The position numbers and the translations under genes were made by a program. From Clusia tigrina (lineage: Eukaryota; Arthropoda; Insecta; Diptera; Clusiidae), in contig CAKKTE020000052.1 in assembly GCA_920105625.2 (NCBI GenBank), forward strand, positions 682,001 to 746,000: DNA of 64,000 nt. Reading direction: 5' to 3'. Every line of letters starts with the position of its first letter. Position 1 is the stretch's first letter. Shown here in pieces: positions 1 through 13,199 of the stretch. Below the pieces are notes generated by a model. It was not told the origin of the DNA, made no database searches, and saw only the letters and a program-made list of their open reading frames with translations.

Positions 1-62
1 ACATACAAATGCTTGTAAATTTTTATTGGAGCGTCATAAAACCTTGAAATTTTGTAACAATA

Positions 63-73
63 AAGTACTCGAG
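63..73. other. Composite ScaI/XhoI site at the monomer phase point
   Basis: AAGTACTCGAG contains AGTACT (ScaI) overlapping CTCGAG (XhoI). It recurs in most monomers, so either enzyme should give a ladder with a step near 196 bp. Sites are lost in marked subtypes. GTAGTCGAG (for example 5,160) lacks both. AGACCTCGAG (34,538-43,935 group) and AAGGACTCGAG (2,414 group) lack ScaI. GTATTCGAG (32,387; 59,207; 61,947) and ACTCAAGCC (57,448; 60,578) lack XhoI. CTCGATCC (35,521; 52,948; 54,905), CTCGACCC (25,350) and the degraded CCCGAACC near 60,385 also lack XhoI. Confidence 0.9.
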
Positions 74-260
74 CCTCTTCTCAATTTAAGCTATCGCTCA
101 AAGCTATGCTACCCTTGAGTCCCGAATCAAACAATGATACAACTTCAAATGGCCCTAACTTCTATACGGTACGCCCTACACCTATCAAAGTTTGCAACAT
201 ACAAATGCTTGTAAATTTTTACTGGAGCTTCATAAAACCTTGAGATTTTGTAACAATAAA
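65..260 (+). repeat. Representative satellite monomer, 196 bp
   Basis: This is the first complete monomer, from one GTACTCGAG to the next (261). In order it holds: overlapping ScaI/XhoI sites (AGTACTCGAG) at the start; a short imperfect direct repeat, AAGCTAT, twice at 13-bp spacing; a C-rich middle with GGCCCTAACTTC and TACGGTACG; the dyad TACAA-ATGC-TTGTA; and an A/T-rich end with AAATTTTTAC, GAAATTTTGTAAC and AATAAA. The length is 3x65+1, so each copy moves the reading frame by one base. It is close to a nucleosome repeat length, which is common among centromeric satellites; phasing is an inference. Confidence 0.95.
200..213. repeat. Short inverted repeat TACAA-ATGC-TTGTA, one per monomer
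   Basis: Five-base arms flank a four-base loop in the A/T-rich third of the monomer. It is present in most copies. It is broken in three subtypes: CTATTAAC copies (for example 6,277), CTAGTAAC copies (for example 15,685) and AAATACTTG copies (for example 38,006; 60,129; 63,263). The arms are too short to argue for a stable cruciform. Short dyads are common in satellites and could be a protein-binding site, but nothing here proves it. Confidence 0.7.
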
Positions 261-299
261 GTACTCGAGCCTCTTCTCAATTTAAGCTATCGCTCAAAG

Positions 300-3042
300 C
301 TATGCTACCCTTGAGTCCCAAATAAAACAATGATAAAACTTCAAATAGCCCTAACTTCTATACGGTACGTCCTACAACTACCAAAGTTTGCGACATACAA
401 ATGCTATTAACTTTTTACTGGAGCGTCATAAAACTTTGAAATTGTGTAACAATAAAGTACTCGAGCCTCTTGTTAATTTAAGCTATCGCTCAAAGCTATG
501 CTACCCTTGAGTCCCAAATCAAACACTGATAAAACTTCAAATGGCCCTTACTTCTATACGGTACGTCCTACACCTATCAAACTTTGCAACATACAAATCC
601 TTGTAAATTTTTACTGGAGCCTTATAAAACCTTGAAATTTTGTAACAATAAAGTACTCGAGCCTCTTCTCAATTTAAGCTATCGCTCATAGCTATGCTAC
701 CCTTGAGTCCCAAATCAAACACTGATAGAACTTCAAATGGCCCTAACTTCTATACGGTACGTCCTACACCTATCAAAATTTGCAACATACAAATGCTTGT
801 AAATTTTTACTGGAGCGTCATAAAACCTTGAAATTTTGTAACAATAAAGTACTCGAGCCTCTTGTCAATTTTAGCTACCGCTCAAAGCTATGCTACCCTT
901 GAGTCCCAAATCAAACACTGATAAAACTTCAAATGGCCCTTACTTCTATACGGTACGTCCTACACCTATCAAAGTTTGCAACATACAAATGCTTGTAAAT
1001 TTTTACTGGAGCGTTATAAAACCTTGAAATTTTGTAACAATAAAGTACTCGAGTCTCTTCTCAATTTAAGCTATCGCTCATAGCTATGCTACCCTTGAGT
1101 CCCAAATCAAACACTGATAGAACTTCAAATGGCCCAAACTTCTATACCGTACGTCCTACACCTATCAAAGTTTGCAACATACAAATGCTTGTAAATTTTT
1201 ACTGGAGCGTCATAAAACCTTGAAATTTTGTAACAATTAAGTACTCGAGCCTCTTCTCAATTTAAGCTATCGATCAAAGCTATGCTACACTTGAGTGCCA
1301 AATCAAACAATGATACAACTTCAAATGGCCCTAACTTCTATACGGTACGCCCTACACCTATCAAAGTTTGCAACATACAAATGCTTGTAAATTTTTACTG
1401 GAGCTTCATAAAACCTTGAGATTTTGTAACAATAAAGTACTCGAGCCTCTTCTCAATTTAAGCTATCGCTCAAAGCTATGCTACCCTTGAGCCCCAAATA
1501 AAACAATGATAAAACTTCAAATGGCCCGAACTTCTATACGGTACGTCCTACAACTACCAAAGTTTGCAACATACAAATGCTTGTAAATTTTTACTGGAGC
1601 GTCATAAAATCTTAAAATTTTGTAACAATAAAGTACTCGAGCCTCTTGTCAATTTAAGCTATCGCTCAAAGCTATGCTACCCTTGAGTCCCAAATCAAAC
1701 AATGATAAAACTTCAAATGGCCCTAACTTCTATACGGTACGTCCTACACCTATCAAAGTTTGCAACATACAAATGCTTGTAACTTTTTACAGGAGCGTCA
1801 TAAAACCTTGAAATTGTGTAACAATAAAGTACTCGAGCCTCTTCTCAATCTAAGCTATCGCTCAAAGCTATGCTACCCTTGAGTCCCAAATCAAACACTG
1901 ATAAAACTTCAAATGGCCCTAACTTCTATACGGTACGTCCTACGCCTATCAAAGTTTGCAACATACAAATGCTTGTAAATTTTTACTGGAGCTTTATAAA
2001 ACCTTGAAATTTTGTAACAATAAAGTACTCGAGCCTGTTCTCAATTTAAGCTATCGCTCATAGCTATGCTACCCTTGAGTCCCAAATCAAACACTGATAG
2101 AATTTCAAATGGCCCTAACTTCTATACCGTACGTCCTACACCTATCAAAGTTTGCAACATACGAATGCTTGTAAATTTTGACTGGAGCGTCATAAAACCT
2201 TGAAATTTTGTAACAATAAAGTACTCGAGCCTCTTGTCAATTTAAGCTATCGCTGTAAACTATGCTACCCTTGAGTCCCAAATCAAACAATGATAAAACT
2301 TCAAATGGCCCTAACTTCTATACGGTACGCCCTACACCTATCAGAGTTTGCAACATACAAATGCTTGTAAATTTTTACTGCAGCTTCATAAAACCTTGAG
2401 ATTTTGTAACAAAAAGGACTCGAGCCTCTTCTCAATTTAAGCTATCGCTCAAAGCTATGCTACGTCTTGAGTCCAAAATAAAACAATGATAAAACTTCAA
2501 ATGGCCCTAACTTCTATACGGTACGTCCTACAACTACCAAAGTTTGCAACATACAAATGCTTGTAAATTTTTACTGGAGCTTCAAAAAACCTTTTGATTT
2601 TGTAACAATAAAGTAGTCGAGCCTCCTCTCAATTTAAGCTATCGCTCAAAGCTCTGCTACCCTTGAATCCCAAATCAAACACTGATAAAACTTCAAATGG
2701 CCCTTACTTCTATACGGTACGTCCTACACCTATCAAAGTTTGCAACATACAAATGCTTGTAAATTTTTACTGGAGCGTTATAAAACCTTGAAATTTTGTA
2801 ACAATAAAGTACTCGAGCCTCTTCTCAATTTAAGCTACCGCTCACAGCTATGCTACCCTTGAGTCCCAAATCAAACACTGGTAGAACTTCAAATGGCCCT
2901 AACTTCTATACGGTACGTCCTACACCTATCAAAGTTTGCAACATACAAGTGCTTGTAACTTTTTACTGGAGCGTCATAAAACCTTGATATTTTGTATAAT
3001 AAAGTACTCGAGCCCCTTGTCAATTTAAGCTACCGCTCAAAG
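300..3042 (+). repeat. HOR unit A1, 14 monomers (2,743 bp)
   Basis: Identity with the following copy starts near 300/3,043. Left of this point the two diverge: CTTCTC versus CCCTTGTC, and TATCGC versus TACCGC. The unit runs through AAATAAAACAATG, CTATTAAC, ATCCTTG, CCTGTTCTC, GCTGTAAAC and GTAGTCGAG subtypes in order. Private changes include CCTTTTGATT near 2,591 and GTATAATAAAG (one base short) near 2,994, so the two copies are not an assembly echo. Confidence 0.75.
1079..1088. repeat. 10-bp perfect palindrome CATAGCTATG (subtype marker)
   Basis: A large class of monomers has CTCATAGCTATG where the common form has CTCAAAGCTATG. One A-to-T change creates a perfect 10-bp palindrome. Other copies are near 684, 2,060, 3,812, 20,872, 37,908, 42,208, 48,287, 53,172 and 60,998. 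It usually travels with GATAGAACTTC further along the same monomer, so it marks a subtype lineage rather than random mutation. Confidence 0.8.
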
Positions 3043-5590
3043 CTATGCTACCCTTGAGTCCCAAATAAAACAATGATAAAACTTCAAATGGCCCTAACTT
3101 CTATACGGTACGTCCTACAACTACCAAAGTTTGCGACATACAAATGCTATTAACTTTTTACTGGAGCGTCATAAAACTTTGAAATTGTGTAACAATAAAG
3201 TACTCGAGCCTCTTGTTAATTTAAGCTATCGCTCAAAGCTATGCTACCCTTGAGTCCCAAATCAAACACTGATAAAACTTCAAATGGCCCTTACTTCTAT
3301 ACGGTACGTCCTACACCTATCAAATTTTGCAACATACAAATCCTTGTAAATTTTTACTGGAGCCTTATAAAACCTTGAAATTTTGTAACAATAAAGTACT
3401 CGAGCCTCTTCTCAATTTAAGCTATCGCTCATAGCTATGCTACCCTTGAGTCCCAAATCAAACACTGATAGAACTTCAAATGGCCCTAACTTCTATACGG
3501 TACGTCCTACACCTAGCAAAATTTGCAACATACAAATGCTTGTAAATTTTTACTGGAGCGTCATAAAACCTTGAAATTTTGTAACAATAAAGTACTCGAG
3601 CCTCTTGTCAATTTTAGCTACCGCTCAAAGCTATGCTACCCTTGAGTCCCAAATCAAGCACTGATAAAACTTCAAATGGCCCTTACTTCTATACGGTACG
3701 TCCTACACCTATCAAAGTTTGCAACATACAAATGCTTGTAAATTTTTACTGGAGCGTTATAAAACCTTGAAATTTTGTAACAATAAAGTACTCGAGTCTC
3801 TTCTCAATTTAAGCTATCGCTCATAGCTATGCTACCCTTGAGTCCCAAATCAAACACTGATAGAACTTCAAATGGCCCAAACTTCTATACCGTACGTCCT
3901 ACACCTATCAAAGTTTGCAACATACAAATGCTTGTAAATTTTTACTGGAGCGTCATAAAACCTTGAAATTTTGTAACAATAAAGTTCTCGAGCCTCTTCT
4001 CAATTTAAGCTATCGATCAAAGCTATGCTACCCTTGAGTCCCAAATCAAACAATGATACAACTTCAAATGGCCCTAACTTCTATACGGTACGCCCTACAC
4101 CTATCAAAGTTTGCAACATACAAATGCTTGTAAATTTTTACTGGAGCTTCATAAAACCTTGAGATTTTGTAACAATAAAGTACTCGAGCCTCTTCTCAAT
4201 TTAAGCTATCGCTCAAAGCTATGCTACCCTTGAGCCCCAAATAAAACAATGATAAAACTTCAAATGGCCCGAACTTCTATACGGTACGTCCTACAACTAC
4301 CAAAGTTTGCAACATACAAATGCTTGTACATTTTTACTGGAGCGTCATAAAATCTTAAAATTTTGTAACAATAAAGTACTCGAGCCTCTTGTCAATTTAA
4401 GCTATCGCTCAAAGCTATGCTACCCTTGAGTCCCAAATCAAACAATGATAAAACTTCAAATGGCCCTAACTTCTATACGGTACGTCCTACACCTATCAAA
4501 GTTTGCAACATACAAATGCTTGTAACTTTTTACAGGAGCGTCATAAAACCTTGAAATTGTGTAACAATAAAGTACTCGAGCCTCTTCTCAATCTAAGCTA
4601 TCGCTCAAAGCTATGCTACCCTTGAGTCCCAAATCAAACACTGATAAAACTTCAAAAAGCCCTTACTTCTATACGGTACGTCCTACGCCTATCAAAGTTT
4701 GCAACATACAAATGCTTGTAAATTTTTACTGGAGCGTTATAAAACCTTGAAATTTTGTAACAATAAAGTACTCGAGCCTGTTCTCAATTTTAGCTATCGC
4801 TCATAGCTATGCTACCCTTGAGTCCCAAATCAAACACTGATAGAATTTCAAATGGCCCTAACTTCTATACCGTACGTCCTACACCTATCAAAGTTTGCAA
4901 CATACGAATGCTTGTAAATTTTGACTGGAGCGTCATAAAACCTTGAAATTTTGTAACAATAAAGTACTCGAGCCTCTTGTCAATTTAAGCTATCGCTGTA
5001 AACTATGCTACCCTTGAGTCCCAAATCAAACAATGATAAAACTTCAAATGGCCCTAACTTCTATACGGTACGTCCTACAACTACCAAAGTTTGCAACATA
5101 CAAATGCTTGTAAATTTTTACTGGAGCTTCAAAAAACCTTGAGATTTTGTAACAATAAAGTAGTCGAGCCTCCTCTCAATTTAAGCTATCGCTCAAAGCT
5201 ATGCTACCCTTGAATCCCAAATCAAACACTGATAAAACTTCAAATGGCCCTTACTTCTATACGGTACGTCCTACACCTATCAAAGTTTGCAACATACAAA
5301 TGCTTGTAAATTTTTACTGGAGCGTTATAAAACCTTGAAATTTTGTAACAATAAAGTACTCGAGCCTCTTCTCAATTTAAGCTACCGCTCACAGCTATGC
5401 TACCCTTGAGTCCCAAATCAAACACTGGTAGAACTTCAAATGGCCCTAACTTCTATACGGTACGTCCTACACCTATCAAAGTTTGCAACATACAAGTGCT
5501 TGTAACTTTTTACTGGAGCGTCATGAAACCTTGAAATTTTGTAACAATAAAGTACTCGAGCCCCTTGTCAATTTAAGCTATCGCTCAAAG
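3043..5590 (+). repeat. HOR unit A2, 13 monomers (about 2,547 bp)
   Basis: This copy of unit A1 has one monomer deleted cleanly between the GCTGTAAAC monomer (4,994) and the GTAGTCGAG monomer (5,161). The deletion keeps monomer phase, as expected from unequal exchange between neighbouring copies. Private changes include AAAAAGCCCTTAC near 4,655 and CATGAAACC at 5,522. Confidence 0.75.
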
Positions 5591-7941
5591 CTATGCTACC
5601 CTTGAGTCCCAAATCAAACACTGATAAAACTTCAAATGGCGCTTACTTCTATACGGTACGTCCTACGCTTATCAAATTTTGCAACATACAAATCCTTGTA
5701 AATTTTTACTGGAGCCTTATAAAACCTTGAAATTTTGTAACAATAAAGTACTCGAGCCTCTTCTCAATTTATGCTATCGCTCATAGCTATGCTACCCTTG
5801 AGTCCCAAATCAAACACTGATAGAACTTCAAATGGCCCTAACTTCTCTACCGTACGTCCTACACCTATCAAAGTTTGCAACATACAAATGCTTGTAAATT
5901 TTTACTGGAGCGTCATAAAACCTTGAAATTTTGTAACAATAAAGTACTCGAGCCTCTTCTCAATTTAAGCTATCGCTCAAAGCTATGCTACCCTTGAGTC
6001 CAAATCAAACAATGATACAACTTCAAATGGCCCTAACTTCTATACGGTACGCCCTACACCTATCAAAGTTTGCAACATACAAATGCTTGTAAATTTTTAC
6101 TGGAGCTTCATAAAACCTTGAGATTTTGTAACAATAAAGTACTCGAGCCTCTTCTCAATTTAAGCTATCGCTCAAAGCTATGCTACCCTTGAGTCCCAAA
6201 TAAAACAATGATAAAACTTCAAATGGCCCTAACTTCTATACGGTACGTCCTACAACTACCAAAGTTTGCAACATACAAATGCTATTAACTTTTTACTGGA
6301 GCGGCATAAAACCTTGAAATTTTGTAACAATAAAGTACTCGAGCCTCTTCTCAATTTAAGCTATCGCTCAAAGCTATGCTACCCTTTAGTCCCAAATCAA
6401 ACACTGATAAAACTTCAAATGGCCCTAACTTCTATACGGTACGTCCTACACCTATCAAAGTTTGCAACATACAAATGCTTGTAAATTTTTACTGGAGCGT
6501 CATAAAACCTTGAAATTTTGTAACAATAAAGTACTCGAGCCTCTTGTCAATTTAAGCTATCGCTCAAAGCTATGCTACCCTTGAGTCCCAAATCAAACAA
6601 TGATAAAACTTCAAATGGCCCTAACTTCTATACGGTACGTCCTACACCTATCAAAGTTTGCAACATACAAATGCTTGTAACTTTTTACAGGAGCGTCATA
6701 AAACCTTGAAATTGTGTAACAATAAAGTACTCGAGCCTCTTCTTAATCTAAGCTATCGCTCAAAGCTATGCTACCCTTGACTCCCAAATAAAACAATGAT
6801 AAAACTTCAAATGGCCCTAACTTCTATACGGTACGTCCTACAACTACCAAAGTTTGCAACATACAAATGCTTGTAAATTTGTACTGGAGCTTCAAAAAAC
6901 CTTGAGATTTTGTAACAATAAAGTACTCGAGCCTCTTGTCAATTTAAGCTATCGCTCAAAGCTATGCTACCCTTGACTCCCAAATAAAACAATGATAAAA
7001 CTTCAAATGGCCCTAACTTCTATACGGTAAGTCCTACAACTACCAAAGTTTGCAACATACAAATGCTTGTAAATTTGTACTGGAGCTTCAAAAAACCTTG
7101 AGATTTTGTAACAATAAAGTACTCGAGCCTCTTGTCAATTTAAGCTATCGCTGTAAACTATGCTACCCTTGAGTCCCAAATCAAACAATGATAAAACTTC
7201 AAATGGCCCTAACTTCTATACGGTACGCCCTACACCTATCAGAGTTTGCAACATACTAATGCTTGTAAATTTTTACTGCAGCTTCATAAAACCTTGAGAT
7301 TTTGTAACAAAAAGGACTCGAGCCTCTTCTCAATTTAAGCTATCGCTCAAAGCTATGCTACGTCTTGAGTCCAAAATAAAACAATGATAAAACTTTAAAT
7401 GGCCCTAACTTCTATACGGTACGTCCTACAACTACCAAAGTTTGCAACATACAAATGCTTGTAAATTTTTACTGGAGCTTCAAAAAACCTTGAGATTTTG
7501 TAACAATAAAGTAGTCGAGCCTCCTCTCAATTTAAGCTATCGCTCAAAGCTATGCTACCCTTGAATCCCAAATCAAACACTGATAAAACTTCAAATGGCC
7601 CTTACTTCTATACGGTACGTCCTACACCTATCAAAGTTTGCAACATACAAATGCTTGTAAATTTTTACTGGAGCGTTATAAAACCTTGAAATTTTGTAAC
7701 AATAAAGTACTCGAGCCTCTTCTCAATTTAAGCTACCGCTCACAGCTATGCTACCCTTGAGTCCCAAATCAAACACTGGTAGAACTTCAAATGGCCCTAA
7801 CTTCTATACGGTACGACCTACACCTATCAAAGTTTGCAACATACAAGTGCTTGTAACTTTTTACTGGAGCGTCATAAAACCTTGAAATTTTGTAACAATA
7901 AAGTACTCGAGCCCCTTGTCAATTTAAGCTATCGCTCAAAG
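5591..7941 (+). repeat. 12-monomer unit (2,351 bp), first copy
   Basis: The markers GGCGCTTA (5,638/7,989), the CTATTAAC monomer (6,266/8,617) and GCTGTAAAC (7,149/9,500) all repeat at exactly 2,351 bp, so the next 2.35 kb is a tandem copy. The copies are not identical. Near 6,930-7,125 this copy holds a second GACTCCCAAATAAAAC/AAATTTGTAC monomer where the later copy (9,290-9,480) holds an AACAATG/TTTTTACAGG monomer. That is one monomer replaced in place. Confidence 0.75.
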
Positions 7942-8959
7942 CTATGCTACCCTTGAGTCCCAAATCAAACACTGATAAAACTTCAAATGGCGCTTACTTC
8001 TATACGGTACGTCCTACGCTTATCAAATTTTGCAACATACAAATCCTTGTAAATTTTTACTGGAGCCTTATAAAACCTTGAAATTTTGTAACAATAAAGT
8101 ACTCGAGCCTCTTCTCAATTTATGCTATCGCTCATAGCTATGCTACCCTTGAGTCCCAAATCAAACACTGATAGAACTTCAAATGGCCCTAACTTCTCTA
8201 CCGTACGTCCTACACCTATCAAAGTTTGCAACATACAAATGCTTGTAAATTTTTACTGGAGCGTCATAAAACCTTGAAATTTTGTAACAATAAAGTACTC
8301 GAGCCTCTTCTCAATTTAAGCTTTCGCTCAAAGCTATGCTACCCTTGAGTCCAAATCAAACAATGATACAACTTCAAATGGCCCTAACTTCTATACGGTA
8401 CGCCCTACACCTATCAAAGTTTGCAACATACAAATGCTTGTAAATTTTTACTGGAGCTTCATAAAACCTTGAGATTTTGTAACAATAAAGTACTCGAGCC
8501 TCTTCTCAATTTAAGCTATCGCTCAAAGCTATGCTACCCTTGAGTCCCAAATAAAACAATGATAAAACTTCAAATGGCCCTAACTTCTATACGGTACGTC
8601 CTACAACTACCAAAGTTTGCAACATACAAATGCTATTAACTTTTTACTGGAGCGGCATAAAACCTTGAAATTTTGTAACAATAAAGTACTCGAGCCTCTT
8701 CTCAATTTAAGCTATCGCTCAAAGCTATGCTACCCTTTAGTCCCAAATCAAACACTGATAAAACTTCAAATGGCCCTAACTTCTATACGGTACGTCCTAC
8801 ACCTATCAAAGTTTGCAACATACAAATGCTTGTAAATTTTTACTGGAGCGTCATAAAACCTTGAAATTTTGTAACAATAAAGTACTCGAGCCTCTTGTCA
8901 ATTTAAGCTATCGCTCAAAGCTATGCTACCCTTGAGTCCCAAATCAAACAATGATAAAA

Positions 8960-11900
8960 CTTCAAATGGCCCTAACTTCTATACGGTACGTCCTACACCT
9001 ATCAAAGTTTGCAACATACAAATGCTTGTAACTTTTTACAGGAGCGTCATAAAACCTTGAAATTGTGTAACAATAAAGTACTCGAGCCTCTTCTTAATCT
9101 AAGCTATCGCTCAAAGCTATGCTACCCTTGACTCCCAAATAAAACAATGATAAAACTTCAAATGGCCCTAACTTCTATACGGTACGTCCTACACCTACCA
9201 AAGTTTGCAACATACAAATGCTTGTAAATTTGTACTGGAGCTTCAAAAAACCTTGAGATTTTGTAACAATAAAGTACTCGAGCCTCTTGTCAATTTAAGC
9301 TATCGCTCAAAGCTATGCTACCCTTGAGTCCCAAATCAAACAATGATAAAACTTCAAATGGCCCTAACTTCTATACGGTACGTCCTACACCTATCAAAGT
9401 TTGCAACATACAAATGCTTGTAACTTTTTACAGGAGCGTCATAAAACCTTGAAATTGTGTAACAATAAAGTACTCGAGCCTCTTGTCAATTTAAGCTATC
9501 GCTGTAAACTATGCTACCCTTGAGTCCCAAATCAAACAATGATAAAACTTCAAATGGCCCTAACTTCTATACGGTACGCCCTACACCTATCAGAGTTTGC
9601 AACATACAAATGCTTGTAAATTTTTACTGCAGCTTCATAAAACCTTGAGATTTTGTAACAAAAAGGACTCGAGCCTCTTCTCAATTTAAGCTATCGCTCA
9701 AAGCTATGCTACGTCTTGAGTCCAAAATAAAACAATGATAAAACTTCAAATGGCCCTAACTTCTATACGGTACGTCCTACAACTACCAAAGTTTGCAACA
9801 TACAAATGCTTGTAAATTTTTACTGGAGCTTCAAAAAACCTTGAGATTTTGTAACAATAAAGTAGTCGAGCCTCCTCTCAATTTAAGCTATCGCTCAAAG
9901 CTATGCTACCCTTGAATCCCAAATCAAACACTGATAAAACTTCAAATGGCCCTTACTTCTATACGGTACGTCCTACACCTATCAAATTTTGCAACATACA
10001 AATCCTTGTAAATTTTTACTGGAGCCTTATAAAACCTTGAAATTTTGTAACAATAAAGTACTCGAGCCTCTTCTCAATTTATGCTATCGCTCATAGCTAT
10101 GCTACCCTTGAGTCCCAAATCAAACACTGATAGAACTTCAAATGGCCCTAACTTCTCTACCGTACGTCCTACACCTATCAAAGTTTGCAACATACAAATG
10201 CTTGTAAATTTTTACTGGAGCGTCATAAAACCTTGAAATTTTGTAACAATAAAGTACTCGAGCCTCTTCTCAATTTAAGCTATCGCTCAAAGCTATGCTA
10301 CCCTTGAGTCCAAATCAAACAATGATACAACTTCAAATGGCCCTAACTTCTATACGGTACGCCCTACACCTATCAAAGTTTGCAGCATACAAATGCTTGT
10401 AAATTTTTACTGGAGCTTCATAAAACCTTGAGATTTTGTAACAATAAAGTACTCGAGCCTCTTCTCAATTTAAGCTATCGCTCAAAGCTATGCTACCCTT
10501 GAGTCCCAAATAAAACAATGATAAAACTTCAAATGGCCCTAACTTCTATACGGTACGTCCTACAACTACCAAAGTTTGCAACATACAAATGCTATTAACT
10601 TTTTACTGGAGCGGCATAAAACCTTGAAATTTTGTAACAATAAAGTACTCGAGCCTCTTCTCAATTTAAGCTATCGCTCAAAGCTATGCTACCCTTGAGT
10701 CCCAAATCAAACACTGATAGAACTTCAAATGGCCCTAACTTCTATACGGTACGTCCTACACCTATCAAAGTTTGCAACATACAAATGCTTGTAACTTTTT
10801 ACAGGAGCGTCATAAAACCTTGAAATTGTGTAACAATAAAGTACTCGAGCCTCTTCTTAATCTAAGCTATCGCTCAAAGCTATGCTACCCTTGACTCCCA
10901 AATAAAACAATGATAAAACTTCAAATGGCCCTAACTTCTATACGGTACGTCCTACACCTACCAAAGTTTGCAACATACAAATGCTTGTAAATTTGTACTG
11001 GAGCTTCAAAAAACCTTGAGATTTTGTAACAATAAAGTACTCGAGCCTCTTGTCAATTTAAGCTATCGCTCAAAGCTATGCTACCCTTGAGTCCCAAATC
11101 AAACAATGATAAAACTTCAAATGGCCCTAACTTCTATACGGTACGTCCTACACCTATCAAAGTTTGCAACATACAAATGCTTGTAACTTTTTACAGGAGC
11201 GTCATAAAACCTTGAAATTGTGTAACAATAAAGTACTCGAGCCTCTTGTCAATTTAAGCTATCGCTGTAAACTATGCTACCCTTGAGTCCCAAATCAAAC
11301 AATGATAAAACTTCAAATGGCCCTAACTTCTATACGGTACGCCCTACACCTATCAGAGTTTGCAACATACAAATGCTTGTAAATTTTTACTGCAGCTTCA
11401 TAAAACCTTGAGATTTTGTAACAAAAAGGACTCGAGCCTCTTCTCAATTTAAGCTATCGCTCAAAGCTATGCTACGTCTTGAGTCCAAAATAAAACAATG
11501 ATAAAACTTCAAATGGCCCTAACTTCTATACGGTACGTCCTACAACTACCAAAGTTTGCAACATACAAATGCTTGTAAATTTTTACTGGAGCTTCAAAAA
11601 ACCTTGAGATTTTGTAACAATAAAGTAGTCGAGCCTCCTCTCAATTTAAGCTATCGCTCAAAGCTATGCTACCCTTGAATCCCAAATCAAACACTGATAA
11701 AACTTCAAATGGCCCTTACTTCTATACGGTACGTCCTACACCTATCAAATTTTGCAACATACAAATCCTTGTAAATTTTTACTGGAGCCTTATAAAACCT
11801 TGAAATTTTGTAACAATAAAGTACTCGAGCCTCTTCTCAATTTATGCTATCGCTCATAGCTATGCTACCCTTGAGTCCCAAATCAAACACTGATAGAACT

Positions 11901-12500
11901 TCAAATGGCCCTAACTTCTCTACCGTACGTCCTACACCTATCAAAGTTTGCAACATACAAATGCTTGTAAATTTTTACTGGAGCGTCATAAAACCTTGAA
12001 ATTTTGTAACAATAAAGTACTCGAGCCTCTTCTCAATTTAAGCTATCGCTCAAAGCTATGCTACCCTTGAGTCCAAATCAAACAATGATACAACTTCAAA
12101 TGGCCCTAACTTCTATACGGTACGCCCTACACCTATCAAAGTTTGCAGCATACAAATGCTTGTAAATTTTTACTGGAGCTTCATAAAACCTTGAGATTTT
12201 GTAACAATAAAGTACTCGAGCCTCTTCTCAATTTAAGCTATCGCTCAAAGCTATGCTACCCTTGAGTCCCAAATAAAACAATGATAAAACTTCAAATGGC
12301 CCTAACTTCTATACGGTACGTCCTACAACTACCAAAGTTTGCAACATACAAATGCTATTAACTTTTTACTGGAGCGGCATAAAACCTTGAAATTTTGTAA
12401 CAATAAAGTACTCGAGCCTCTTCTCAATTTAAGCTATCGCTCAAAGCTATGCTACCCTTGAGTCCCAAATCAAACACTGATAGAACTTCAAATGGCCCTA
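8960..12500 (+). repeat. 9-monomer tandem duplication (1,763 bp x 2)
   Basis: Markers repeat at 1,763 bp: CTTCTTAATC at 9,090/10,853, the rare CTACACCTACC near 9,190/10,953, CGCTGTAAAC at 9,500/11,263 and the private TGCAGCATAC at 10,381/12,144. Shared private changes show the two copies arose recently from one template. Edges are placed where ACAATGATAAAAC gives way to ACACTGATAGAAC on the left (about 8,960/10,723), and TCTATACGG gives way to TCTCTACCG on the right (about 10,745/12,505). Confidence 0.75.
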
Positions 12501-13199
12501 ACTTCTCTACCGTACGTCCTACACCTATCAAAGTTTGCAACATACAAATGCTTGTAAATTTTTACTGGAGCGTCATAAAACCTTGAAATTTTGTAACAAT
12601 AAAGTACTCGAGCCTCTTCTCAATTTAAGCTATCGCTCAAAGCTATGCTACCCTTGAGTCCAAATCAAACAATGATACAACTTCAAATGGCCCTAACTTC
12701 TATACGGTACGCCCTACACCTATCAAAGTTTGCAACATACAAATGCTTGTAAATTTTTACTGGAGCTTCATAAAACCTTGAAATTTTGTAACAATAAAGT
12801 ACTCGAGCCTCTTCTCAATTTAAGCTATCGCTCAAAGCTATGCTACCCTTGAGTCCCAAATAAAACAATGATAAAACTTCAAATGGCCCTAACTTCTATA
12901 CGGTACGTCCTACAACTACCAAAGTTTGCAACATACAAATGCTATTAACTTTTTACTGGAGCGGCATAAAACCTTGAAATTTTGTAACAATAAAGTACTC
13001 GAGCCTCTTCTCAATTTAAGCTATCGCTCAAAGCTATGCTACCCTTTAGTCCCAAATCAAACACTGATAAAACTTCAAATGGCCCTAACTTCTATACGGT
13101 ACGTCCTACACCTATCAAAGTTTGCAACATACAAATGCTTGTAAATTTTTACTGGAGCGTCATAAAACCTTGAAATTTTGTAACAATAAAGTACTCGAG

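Larger units (their letters stand above)
1..5590 (+). repeat. HOR domain A: 14-monomer unit and a 13-monomer copy
   Basis: Subtype markers recur at 2,743 bp (14 monomers): GCGACATACAAATGCTATTAAC at 391 and 3,134, and CGCTGTAAAC at 2,251 and 4,994. To the right of the second pair the spacing falls to 2,547 bp (13 monomers): GTAGTCGAG at 2,614 and 5,161, and GCTACCGCTCACAGC at 2,834 and 5,381. The second copy therefore lacks one monomer, the GCCC/CAGAG/CTGCAGC type seen near 2,330-2,420. Positions 1-300 resemble the start of the next domain (5,880-6,180), not the matching part of this unit. Confidence 0.85.

Noticed and set aside
6266..6484. 72-codon open frames, repeated at about twenty places (for example 8,617, 12,926, 58,549, 63,642)
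   Set aside because: They begin with TTG inside the monomer, end in the next monomer, and exist only because one satellite frame lacks a stop. No domain, signal or Kozak context supports a gene, and copies differ at all codon positions.
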